64,000 bases of DNA from Prostheceraeus crozeri (taxonomy: Eukaryota > Platyhelminthes > Polycladida > Euryleptidae), in the NCBI GenBank assembly GCA_907163375.1, contig CAJQUW010012648.1, forward strand, positions 184,199 to 248,198. The letters run 5' to 3'. The translations under genes were made by a program, and so were the position numbers. The notes beneath the pieces are model-generated. The model had not been told where the DNA came from and did not search any database. It saw nothing but the letters and a program-made list of their open reading frames with translations. The stretch's first letter is position 1, and each line of letters starts with the position of its first letter. Below are positions 62,001 to 64,000 of the stretch, one piece after another.

Positions 62001-63164
62001 TGGTTGACCTCCTTTGTTAGAAGTCTCACACGCTTTGAATCATTCGCTTTCTACCTCTACTTCTCTCAGTTTTTATTCCTTCAGTCGATCACCTGACGCT
62101 CGAGGGCTGTTGTCGCGCAGTCCTTCGGTTGTTCAACCTTTCTAGATTCAAAGCTGGGAACTAACTTGCTCATGTAGTGAAGCATTAGTCATTTAACGCA
62201 TTCGGTAGGTGTTTGTCCATGTAGCTTAATGCCAAGTTGAGCAACAGACGTAAATGCCCATTTAGCTGATTCGAGCATTAACGTTAAGTGAGCAATATCA
62301 GTTTTCAGTATCGTAGATGACCAACCGTGCCCAGATGATTGCGTTGCAAATAAACGCTCAACTTCTTAGATGTTTCTGATGGCCTGTGCCCTGTACCACA
62401 TTTGTAAGTACATGTACTCCTTGACGACAGACTCGGACGGAGTATGTGGTTGCTTAATTCACCATTATATCCGTTTGAGGAAACAAAACAAACACCATGC
62501 ATTCGTTTCGATGTTCTTTCATCGCTCAATTGGGCCACTAGTTCCGATCTCTACTTCGATTAATGTGAATATTTTCAGCTTTTGTGCATATCCGTAGATG
62601 TTTCTTTCGTGAATTATTGTCTTGTTTGGAGTTTGGAATTTCTCTAAATTCTTTGGGTTTTTTCAAATTTTTGCGTGGTTGACAATCTGATTGGTGCATT
62701 TCGTTTCTTGATTTCTGCTGTATTTTTGGACTTGTACGCAGAATTCTGGGATCAATCCCTCGATGTTGAGCCACTCCAACCATGTTTATGGCTTCCTTAT
62801 ACGAGCTTCTGCGTGAAAATAGGGTTTAAGAATGAACATTTGTGAGCATGCGCTTGAAATCATGTCAACATTAACAGTAGCTTGGCCTATATTACCTCAA
62901 ATATCTAATACTTGTTTTTTACAATCGCAATTTCTTTAGAGGTCCTAACCATCATTCTCTACTACTTTGCTTTTCAGGGAATGTATCCAAAAGCTGGGAG
63001 AACCCACATTCAATAAGATCTACAATTACCTCAAAGAGAAGCGATTCCAAAACTCAAATTTGACTGAGACACAAATAATGGACGGATTGCGGCCTATTTG
63101 TGGAAATATGGCTAACTGCTTCCTTGTTGATCAACTTCTGTTTTTGGAGGAGGGAAATTTCTAA
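13925..63164 (+). CDS. NEK11: NEK11, NIMA-related serine/threonine kinase, 14 coding exons
   Basis: NEK11 kinases phosphorylate Ser/Thr; in vertebrates NEK11 acts in the S/G2-M DNA-damage checkpoint. Fourteen exons with compatible phases total 2127 nt including stop, about 708 residues (human about 645). The kinase domain covers roughly residues 24-280: glycine loop GSGNFG (31-36), catalytic Lys in FKVVKEI (about 56), HRDLK (151-155), DFG (170-172), activation segment ending [10 protein letters not shown] (188-197), and [13 protein letters not shown] near its end. A basic, coiled-coil-like stretch with [12 protein letters not shown] follows, then a proline-rich linker, an acidic stretch ([11 protein letters not shown]) and a conserved C-terminal block, [19 protein letters not shown] ... 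[12 protein letters not shown], which closely parallels the human NEK11 tail and separates it from other NEKs. An in-frame stop precedes the ATG. All catalytic motifs are present, so the gene looks functional. The linker exons at 36 and 41 kb are the least certain. Confidence 0.93.
14144..14312 (+). CDS. NEK11: NEK11 coding exon 2
   Basis: 169 nt. Acceptor TTTGATAG, donor GAT|GTAAGT. It carries the ATP-anchoring lysine in FKVVKEI, then [17 protein letters not shown] with the alpha-C glutamate and the hinge LVTEFCD. The preceding intron is only 67 bp. Confidence 0.95.
15930..16255 (-). mobile_element. Penelope-like element 3' end with GIY-YIG tail
   Basis: On the minus strand the frame reads [36 protein letters not shown] and FIFSLAL. 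This resembles the C-terminal edge of the GIY-YIG endonuclease domain of PLEs, where a conserved Glu-Ala-Leu-x-Ile-Lys..Lys-Pro helix is followed by a short hydrophobic end. Downstream, on the same strand, is a non-coding tail with GAAAACGTTCGGGTG-type wording like that seen near PLE ends. The 5' side is cut off by an inverted repeat. It lies opposite to, and about 3 kb from, the other PLE fragment, and I cannot tell whether they are the same family. Confidence 0.6.
16256..16341. repeat. Perfect 38-bp inverted repeat
   Basis: The arms at 16256-16293 and 16304-16341 are perfect reverse complements (38 of 38), separated by a 10-bp spacer. The inner arm starts inside the Penelope-like coding tail, so this looks like an inverted duplication of element sequence. 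Confidence 0.95.
16401..16646. repeat. Near-perfect 115-bp inverted repeat
   Basis: The arms at 16401-16515 and 16532-16646 are reverse complements with one mismatch (114 of 115), around a 16-bp spacer. The arms contain CTTCGTCAGGAAG and ATTGACGGCAGTTATC wording like that found near Penelope-like element ends. It would form a very stable hairpin. Confidence 0.95.
18703..18851 (+). CDS. NEK11: NEK11 coding exon 3
   Basis: 149 nt. Acceptor TTTTTCAG, donor GCCAG|GTAAGT. It encodes [15 protein letters not shown], then [20 protein letters not shown] and LHRDLKA, the C-lobe helix and catalytic loop with the catalytic aspartate (residue 153). Confidence 0.95.
19025..19150 (+). mobile_element. Possible tRNA-derived SINE fragment
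   Basis: TGGCCCATTGGTCAATGAC resembles a pol III A box, and GGGGTTGAAGTC about 40 bp on resembles a worn B box. The wording GGTCTC.....GCGATCC is similar to the SINEs at 36.9 and 61.6 kb. The tail is not clear. Confidence 0.35.
20316..20690. repeat. 27-bp minisatellite, about 14 copies
   Basis: Tandem 27-bp units (9 codons; one frame reads VTGISLQGR or VTGIALHDR). Two alternating unit types differ in the last 7 bp, CATGACA versus CAGGGTA. Because 27 is a multiple of 3 and the unit has few stops, several frames on both strands are open; this is not evidence of a gene. It lies inside NEK11 intron 3. Confidence 0.95.
21561..22275 (+). mobile_element. LINE 3' end (reverse transcriptase C-terminal part)
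   Basis: Plus strand remains of a non-LTR retrotransposon ORF2: [58 protein letters not shown], then in another frame [15 protein letters not shown] and [15 protein letters not shown]. These are the thumb and C-terminal signatures common in RTE-like and related LINEs. One frame change lies between the two parts at about 21983. The 3' end runs into a GAGT repeat (GAGTGAGTGAGTG) at about 22257-22270, a common type of LINE tail. It is 5'-truncated, as usual for LINE copies, and inactive. Confidence 0.82.
23695..24155 (-). mobile_element. CR1-like LINE 3' end
   Basis: On the minus strand an open frame of about 140 codons reads [69 protein letters not shown], typical of the C-terminal part of CR1-clade reverse transcriptases. 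The 3' end is CAATAAAGAATTATTATTATT, a short-repeat tail of the kind CR1-like LINEs use. It is 5'-truncated, and the surviving frame is intact. Confidence 0.78.
24338..26136. mobile_element. Candidate hAT-like element, outer
   Basis: The left end is CAGGGTGGGAACCGGCCGGG. The right end, reverse-complemented, is CAGGGTTGGAAACGGTCGGG, a good 20-bp terminal inverted repeat with 4 differences. The flanking 8-mers do not match clearly. It contains the younger inner element at 25559-25996 and a minus-strand open stretch (24817-25155) that I cannot identify. GC-rich GGCCGG words at the left end contrast with the AT-rich interior. Confidence 0.5.
25559..25996. mobile_element. hAT-like non-autonomous element with perfect 8-bp target duplication
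   Basis: The ends are CAGGGGTTCCCCTTGG and GGTTGGGAACCACTG, a typical hAT-type terminal inverted repeat. GTGTAGAT is present directly outside both ends (25551-25558 and 25997-26004), a perfect 8-bp target-site duplication. At 438 bp it is too short for a transposase. It is inserted inside the outer hAT-like candidate. Confidence 0.85.
26517..26996 (-). CDS. Unrecognised 159-codon minus-strand ORF, possible nested gene
   Basis: An ATG-started open frame on the strand opposite NEK11. It begins [17 protein letters not shown] with a hydrophobic core that could be a signal peptide, followed by CSCLGLF, a basic stretch ([10 protein letters not shown]) and a mixed C-terminal region. The frame stays open upstream through the NEK11 exon 4 antisense to 27272. 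The region is richer in G+C than its surroundings. I recognise no family. The last 20 codons ([13 protein letters not shown]) resemble a second place at 50480-50545, suggesting that the end of this ORF includes repeat DNA. There is no obvious poly(A) signal close downstream. It may be chance. Confidence 0.3.
   Translation of the reverse strand: MEVANFLIIPLVALLEPTRAIGVECSCLGLFSFRPKSNSALPSRVLHVRNSKRKMKQRNNPSYDAVNSQIYDNRRFSATLSIGGVFVPDVSHTAGCTQPCDHITRDILRSEKPGEWGLPYFDIPVIQSLPTQLAYVRFNAGTSLYQLGHLATINSISKS
27083..27244 (+). CDS. NEK11: NEK11 coding exon 4
   Basis: 162 nt. Acceptor ATTTTCAG, donor TTTG|GTGAGT. It encodes the end of the catalytic loop (RNIFL), [12 protein letters not shown] with the magnesium-binding DFG, and the activation segment [20 protein letters not shown]. 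Confidence 0.95.
27308..27457 (+). CDS. NEK11: NEK11 coding exon 5
   Basis: 150 nt after a 63-bp intron. Acceptor TGTTTCAG, donor GACAG|GTAAAT. It encodes [39 protein letters not shown] and LQEILDR, kinase helices F to H. Confidence 0.95.
27517..27681 (+). CDS. NEK11: NEK11 coding exon 6
   Basis: 165 nt after a 59-bp intron. Acceptor CTTTACAG, donor CTAGC|GTAAGT. It encodes [20 protein letters not shown], the closing helices of the kinase domain with the conserved arginine, then the start of the regulatory region. Confidence 0.95.
28481..29325 (+). mobile_element. Jockey/CR1-like LINE 3' end, copy 1
   Basis: Encodes [20 protein letters not shown], then [19 protein letters not shown], the end of a non-LTR retrotransposon ORF2 that I have met in many invertebrate genomes. 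It then runs through a C-rich coding tail and a GC-rich 3' end (about 29180-29320) ending CCACCACTTGCTCC. It contains stops and is 5'-truncated. The GC-rich tail stands out sharply from the AT-rich intron. Confidence 0.75.
29330..29640 (-). mobile_element. LINE fragment, same family, inverted
   Basis: The minus strand reads [20 protein letters not shown], then VLQNKA, corresponding to the same ORF2 region as the neighbouring copy but in the opposite direction. The remaining frame is disturbed. Its junctions abut the tails on both sides directly. Confidence 0.65.
29641..29942 (+). mobile_element. LINE 3' tail, same family, copy 2
   Basis: Starts in the last codons of the ORF ([16 protein letters not shown]) and goes through a 3' end that parallels the one at 29160-29320: GGACTTGTGGATTGCC, GCTGGAAGCGGGT, GTGACAGACGGTTCCC, ending CAGCACCACTTGCTT. 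It is clearly more diverged than the first tail. Confidence 0.6.
30010..30156 (+). CDS. NEK11: NEK11 coding exon 7
   Basis: 147 nt. Acceptor CACTTTCAG, donor ATCGT|GTAAGT. It encodes a basic helical region with [20 protein letters not shown], parallel to the human NEK11 stretch MTPRERMRLRKLQAADEKAR. Confidence 0.93.
30613..30733. repeat. Foldback repeat with 43-bp arms
   Basis: The arms at 30613-30655 and 30691-30733 are reverse complements at 40 of 43 positions, separated by 35 bp containing GGCTGCTGACGCAGCC, itself a small palindrome. Confidence 0.9.
31764..31985. repeat. 31-bp minisatellite, about 7 copies
   Basis: Tandem units each carrying TGGTCGACGATATCTAGG; spacing is 31 bp except for the last, which has an extra AGCT. 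Units differ at a few positions. Confidence 0.95.
32162..32240 (+). CDS. NEK11: NEK11 coding exon 8
   Basis: 79 nt. Acceptor TTCTTTCAG, donor TCTTCG|GTAAGT. It completes the split valine and encodes [20 protein letters not shown] then TMLSSS. The phase (1 in, 0 out) fits both neighbours. It matches the helical region after the kinase domain in human NEK11 only loosely. Confidence 0.85.
32241..36455 (+). other. NEK11 intron 8
   Basis: A 4.2-kb AT-rich intron with no recognised gene. A short stretch at 35667-35876 reads a lysine-rich helix (ENELKPKF...[16 protein letters not shown]) faintly like the N-terminal part of some Penelope-like ORFs, too weak to call. Confidence 0.5.
36456..36608 (+). 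CDS. NEK11: NEK11 coding exon 9 (proline-rich), possible GC donor
   Basis: Fifty-one codons in phase 0 after a strong acceptor (CTCTGCACCTCTGCAG). They read [20 protein letters not shown], then [17 protein letters not shown] and [11 protein letters not shown]. The composition is protein-like and both phases fit the neighbouring exons. No GT donor is present at the needed place; the exon appears to end AAAAG|GCATGA, a candidate GC-AG intron, and the frame meets a stop one codon later if not spliced. Proline-rich linkers evolve fast, so poor similarity to vertebrate NEK11 is not surprising. Confidence 0.65.
36751..36886 (+). mobile_element. tRNA-derived SINE, type A
   Basis: The head resembles a tRNA: GCCGCTGTGGCTTAGTGGAT contains a pol III A box, and GTTCGAATCCC about 50 bp on is a near-perfect B box. 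The tRNA fold is not closed at the acceptor stem, so this is a SINE head rather than a tRNA gene. It is directly followed by a second, different SINE. Confidence 0.7.
36887..37080 (+). mobile_element. tRNA-derived SINE, type B
   Basis: Head GGTCTCCGTGACACAGTGGT (A box), then GGTTCACAAGTCGAGCCCC (B-box region), a unique body with GTCACTGGAAGTCGTCAGGA, and an end GGGAGTAGTGACGTTAAGCC then ATCATCAT. The copy at 61575-61740 shares head, body and end. Confidence 0.8.
38385..38526 (-). mobile_element. tRNA-derived SINE, minus strand
   Basis: On the minus strand, GTGGTGTTCTAGTGGTAGAG (A box) is followed by GGGATCGAACC (B box) about 35 bp on, like a worn tRNA-Gly or tRNA-Glu head. No closed cloverleaf is seen. 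Confidence 0.6.
40205..40815. mobile_element. Cluster of tRNA-derived SINE copies in both orientations
   Basis: Two minus-strand copies share CAATACAAGACACCAACACC and GGAATCGAACCGAA (B box on the minus strand) near 40235-40320 and 40555-40640. The head of the first (A box, minus strand, about 40325-40360) continues into a segment that recurs in reverse complement at about 40690-40800, so a third, plus-strand piece is present. Between them lies a small inverted repeat made of AATAGTATTACTAT words. The TIR-like arrangement comes from SINE copies lying in opposite orientations. Confidence 0.7.
41061..41151 (+). CDS. NEK11: NEK11 coding exon 10
   Basis: 91 nt. Acceptor GTCTTGCAG, donor GGAA|GTAAGT. 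It encodes [20 protein letters not shown], then [10 protein letters not shown], a low-complexity linker. Phase (0 in, 1 out) fits exons 9 and 11. It was found by splice sites and phase rather than similarity. Confidence 0.7.
41152..46761 (+). other. NEK11 intron 10
   Basis: A 5.6-kb intron dominated by the 39-bp minisatellite. No gene is recognised in 41.2-43.5 kb or 44.9-46.7 kb. Confidence 0.6.
43511..44910. repeat. 39-bp minisatellite, about 36 copies
   Basis: About 1.4 kb of tandem 39-bp units (13 codons). Two main unit types differ at AATGTACCA versus AGTGTGCCA, and they are mixed along the array. The unit has no stop in several frames, so the plus strand reads [13 protein letters not shown] in one frame and [13 protein letters not shown] in another. 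The minus strand reads [13 protein letters not shown] and [13 protein letters not shown]. No splice link to NEK11 is needed or seen. Confidence 0.98.
46762..47016 (+). CDS. NEK11: NEK11 coding exon 11
   Basis: 255 nt. Acceptor CATTTTTCAG. The best donor is CCTT|GTGAGA at 47017, the one site that is both good and in the phase needed by exon 12. It encodes [20 protein letters not shown], a linker with [37 protein letters not shown] and [13 protein letters not shown]. If the donor is not used, the frame runs another 33 codons to a TAA at 47115-47117. Confidence 0.85.
47585..47800 (+). mobile_element. tRNA-derived SINE, type C
   Basis: GGTTGGATAGCTCAGTTGGC is an excellent tRNA-like A box, and GGGTTCGAGTC about 45 bp on is the B box. 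A unique body follows. The acceptor stem does not pair, so a functional tRNA gene is unlikely. Confidence 0.65.
48142..48867. mobile_element. Long-TIR non-autonomous DNA element, copy 1
   Basis: The left arm (48142 to about 48360) and right arm (about 48655-48867) are diverged reverse complements more than 200 bp long. Shared words include CGGCAG at the tip, CGAAAATGAGACTTTCA, and TTTCTATGTTTTCTCTTA. TA lies directly outside both ends, compatible with a TA target duplication. The middle has no coding capacity. A second copy lies at 58886-59621. Confidence 0.8.
51450..51920 (-). pseudogene. Polinton-type element part, unrecognised protein
   Basis: A minus-strand part at the left side of the fossil, AT-rich like the rest. 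I do not recognise the family. It is included because of composition and position beside the other element genes. Confidence 0.5.
52388..53255 (+). pseudogene. Polinton-type element part, coiled-coil protein
   Basis: Long lysine- and glutamate-rich heptad-like stretches (for example [20 protein letters not shown]) indicate a coiled coil. It may be a structural or attachment protein of the element. The family is unknown to me. Confidence 0.5.
53373..53636 (+). pseudogene. Polinton-type element part, small helical protein
   Basis: Contains an alanine-rich segment ([20 protein letters not shown]) followed by a charged helix. By position just before the capsid part it may be a minor virion-type protein; that is an inference. 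Confidence 0.5.
53830..55123 (+). pseudogene. Polinton-type element part, capsid-like remains
   Basis: The wording [17 protein letters not shown] followed by [12 protein letters not shown] is like the N-terminal jelly-roll region of major capsid proteins of Polinton/adintovirus-type elements. The part is broken. Assignment is by motif memory and gene order. Confidence 0.6.
55270..55590 (+). pseudogene. Polinton-type element part, hydrophobic Gly/Ala protein
   Basis: A short frame with a hydrophobic segment ([20 protein letters not shown]) between the capsid-like and phospholipase parts. Such small hydrophobic proteins are common in this group. Broken. Confidence 0.4.
55641..56150 (+). pseudogene. 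Polinton-type element part, phospholipase A2-like
   Basis: [10 protein letters not shown], then [20 protein letters not shown] matches the calcium-loop and His-Asp helix pattern of parvovirus-VP1-type phospholipase A2 domains, which also occur in some Polinton relatives. In viruses this enzyme helps particles leave endosomes. Treated here as a fossil. Confidence 0.75.
56190..56880 (+). pseudogene. Polinton-type element part, integrase remains
   Basis: [32 protein letters not shown] and [12 protein letters not shown] are wordings of the retroviral-type (rve) integrase core used by Polintons, followed by a C-terminal segment with [15 protein letters not shown] text. Broken. Confidence 0.78.
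56907..57368 (-). pseudogene. Polinton-type element part, adenain-like protease
   Basis: [18 protein letters not shown], then [15 protein letters not shown] recalls the adenovirus-type cysteine protease of Polintons, where a His-Trp motif is followed by YFDSFG. It lies tail to tail with the integrase part. Fossil. Confidence 0.65.
57416..57796 (-). pseudogene. Polinton-type element part, unrecognised small protein
   Basis: A basic N-terminal helix followed by a beta-rich part ([14 protein letters not shown], [23 protein letters not shown]). It might be a small DNA-binding protein, but I have no firm family. Confidence 0.45.
57826..58170. repeat. Pair of related hairpins around a T/A-only spacer
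   Basis: Hairpin 1: ATATGACATAT at 57826-57836 and its complement at 57847-57857. Hairpin 2: ATATGACATAT at 58135-58145 and a one-mismatch complement at 58160-58170. Both are preceded by TTTT and followed by C, one variable base and TGCTT. About 270 bp of nearly pure A/T with TTTTGAAAATTTG words lies between. They sit just outside the last minus-strand part of the Polinton-type fossil. Confidence 0.85.
58886..59621. mobile_element. Long-TIR non-autonomous DNA element, copy 2
   Basis: The tips, GTCCGGCAGCCAGAGCGAGT on the left and its exact complement on the right, are flanked by TA on both sides. The arms share GAGGCC/GGCCTCGTTCCCTGCAG and TGATGTACACCATATGC-type wording with copy 1. The right arm contains a tandem duplication of about 115-120 bp (about 59396-59500 and 59515-59621). 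No transposase. The TA target and long arms could fit a Tc1/mariner-mobilised MITE, but the superfamily is not proven. Confidence 0.8.
60827..61009 (+). CDS. NEK11: NEK11 coding exon 12
   Basis: 183 nt. Acceptor TATTCTTCAG, donor AGCG|GTAAGT. It encodes [30 protein letters not shown] and [15 protein letters not shown], parallel to the acidic region EDPLVAEEYYADAFDSYCEE of human NEK11. Confidence 0.93.
61243..61327 (+). CDS. NEK11: NEK11 coding exon 13
   Basis: 85 nt. Acceptor GATTTTGCAG, donor CGAAC|GTAAGT. It encodes [20 protein letters not shown] then TKIRNLR, the segment just before the conserved C-terminal block. Confidence 0.92.
61328..62977 (+). other. NEK11 intron 13
   Basis: A 1.65-kb intron with one SINE (61575-61740). 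The remaining 1.2 kb shows nothing recognised. Confidence 0.6.
61575..61740 (+). mobile_element. tRNA-derived SINE, type B, second copy
   Basis: Head GATCTCCGTAGTACAGTGGT, then GTCGAGCCCC and GTCATTGGAAGTCGGTAGGA, and an end GGGAGTAGTGATGTTAAAGC; the same order as the copy at 36887-37080. A 14-bp C run at about 61680-61693 replaces part of the body. Confidence 0.8.
62978..63164 (+). CDS. NEK11: NEK11 terminal coding exon 14
   Basis: 187 nt including TAA. Acceptor GCTTTTCAG. It encodes [30 protein letters not shown] and [15 protein letters not shown], the most diagnostic block for NEK11 outside the kinase domain (human: QKLGTEVFEEVYNYLKRAR and CFEVDQLLYFEE). Confidence 0.95.
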
Positions 63165-63779
63165 ACATATGGTGATGGCAGTTTATTACAGTTAGTAGGT
63201 CAATGATGAAGATTAAGTTTGGGTCTCGCTTTGATCCTTGCTATTTGGGAATCGCTAGGATCTGTGACCAATTTTCTACATCTAATTCCCTCACTTTGAT
63301 ACAACAAACATATCTTTCGTACTTGCGAACTTCACGTTTGTACATACCTGGCAGATACTAACTGATTCCAACAGTGTTACGAACTCAGCTCTGTCTTCAT
63401 TCGACAGAGACTTGCCTTGTCGAGTTTGACAAGCATCTAATGGAGACGTTTTTGGAGAAGCGGCTCTCTTCATGTCCATGTATTTTTTATACAATCTAAT
63501 CACTTAGGGTCACGGTGTCCTAACACATTGTCCAACCTATTGACTTGGTTTTCGGGTTTTATAACTTCTTGTTTACATGGCTTTGTTTTGAATATGAAGC
63601 GAATTAATCATATGTTTTCTGTAACATTCTTTAATTTCAAGATGAAATTTGTGTGATAAGGAAATGCTTACAATTTACTCTATGTAAGATATTAAGTTTT
63701 ATTTTTTTCCTAAATTTGAGATTGAATTATACACATTTCCTTTCTTCATTTAAGGATTTGGTTTTTAGTGTACGATTTC

Positions 63780-63785
63780 AATAAA
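63780..63785 (+). terminator. NEK11 poly(A) signal
   Basis: AATAAA about 615 bp after the stop codon, followed by an A run and T-rich sequence. It is the first canonical hexamer downstream that fits a 3' UTR of ordinary length. Confidence 0.6.
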
Positions 63786-64000
63786 AAAAATGCTTCATCA
63801 GAGTGATTTTGCTTTTCTTGTCTCTTCTCGGAGGATGTTTGGATGCGAGGTGTATGGGCAAGTTATAATGTGCTGCTGCTAATCTCAACATGAAGTGAGG
63901 TAATAGGCCCCTATACTCCTGAGCTGAGAAACCATTTCAAAATTGAATCGAAAATTGAAAAATGCTTCTAATCGAGACCCTGTTTCAAGTACAGCAAAAT

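Overview
This is a stretch of an AT-rich, intron-rich animal (metazoan) nuclear genome, probably from a marine invertebrate. The evidence is GT-AG exons of two conserved eukaryotic genes, several kilobases of intron between short exons, and a mixed load of LINEs, Penelope-like elements, tRNA-derived SINEs, hAT-like and other short DNA elements, minisatellites and a Polinton-type fossil. I cannot name the species or phylum with confidence.

Only two host genes are supported. On the minus strand, 7555 down to 2562, lie the first four coding exons of UBA2 (SAE2), the catalytic subunit of the SUMO-activating E1 enzyme; the rest should lie beyond the left edge. On the plus strand, 13925 to 63164, lies an apparently complete NEK11 orthologue (NIMA-related protein kinase). 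I could place 14 coding exons whose phases all agree and which give about 708 residues. The two genes are arranged head to head, with about 6.4 kb between their start codons.

Layout: 1-2.2 kb, no gene, with a probable hAT-type non-autonomous element; 2.5-7.6 kb, UBA2 exons; 7.6-13.9 kb, intergenic, with a broken Penelope-like reverse transcriptase (10.7-12.8 kb); 13.9-27.7 kb, NEK11 kinase-domain exons, whose introns hold a Penelope-like GIY-YIG tail with two striking inverted repeats, a 27-bp minisatellite, two LINE 3' ends, nested hAT-like elements and a minus-strand 159-codon ORF; 27.7-47 kb, NEK11 middle exons with LINE tails, a foldback repeat, a 31-bp minisatellite, SINEs and a 1.4-kb 39-bp minisatellite; 47-60.8 kb, the largest NEK11 intron, with two copies of one long-TIR element flanking a Polinton/Maverick-type fossil (about 51.4-58.2 kb); 60.8-63.8 kb, the last three NEK11 exons and a poly(A) signal.

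UBA2 starts SUMO conjugation. NEK11 is known in vertebrates as a DNA-damage and cell-cycle checkpoint kinase. Nothing in the sequence shows that the two are co-regulated apart from their divergent placement. The most unusual material is in the introns: the near-perfect palindromes at 16.25-16.65 kb, the capsid/PLA2/protease/integrase fossil, and the long minisatellites that are open in several frames on both strands.
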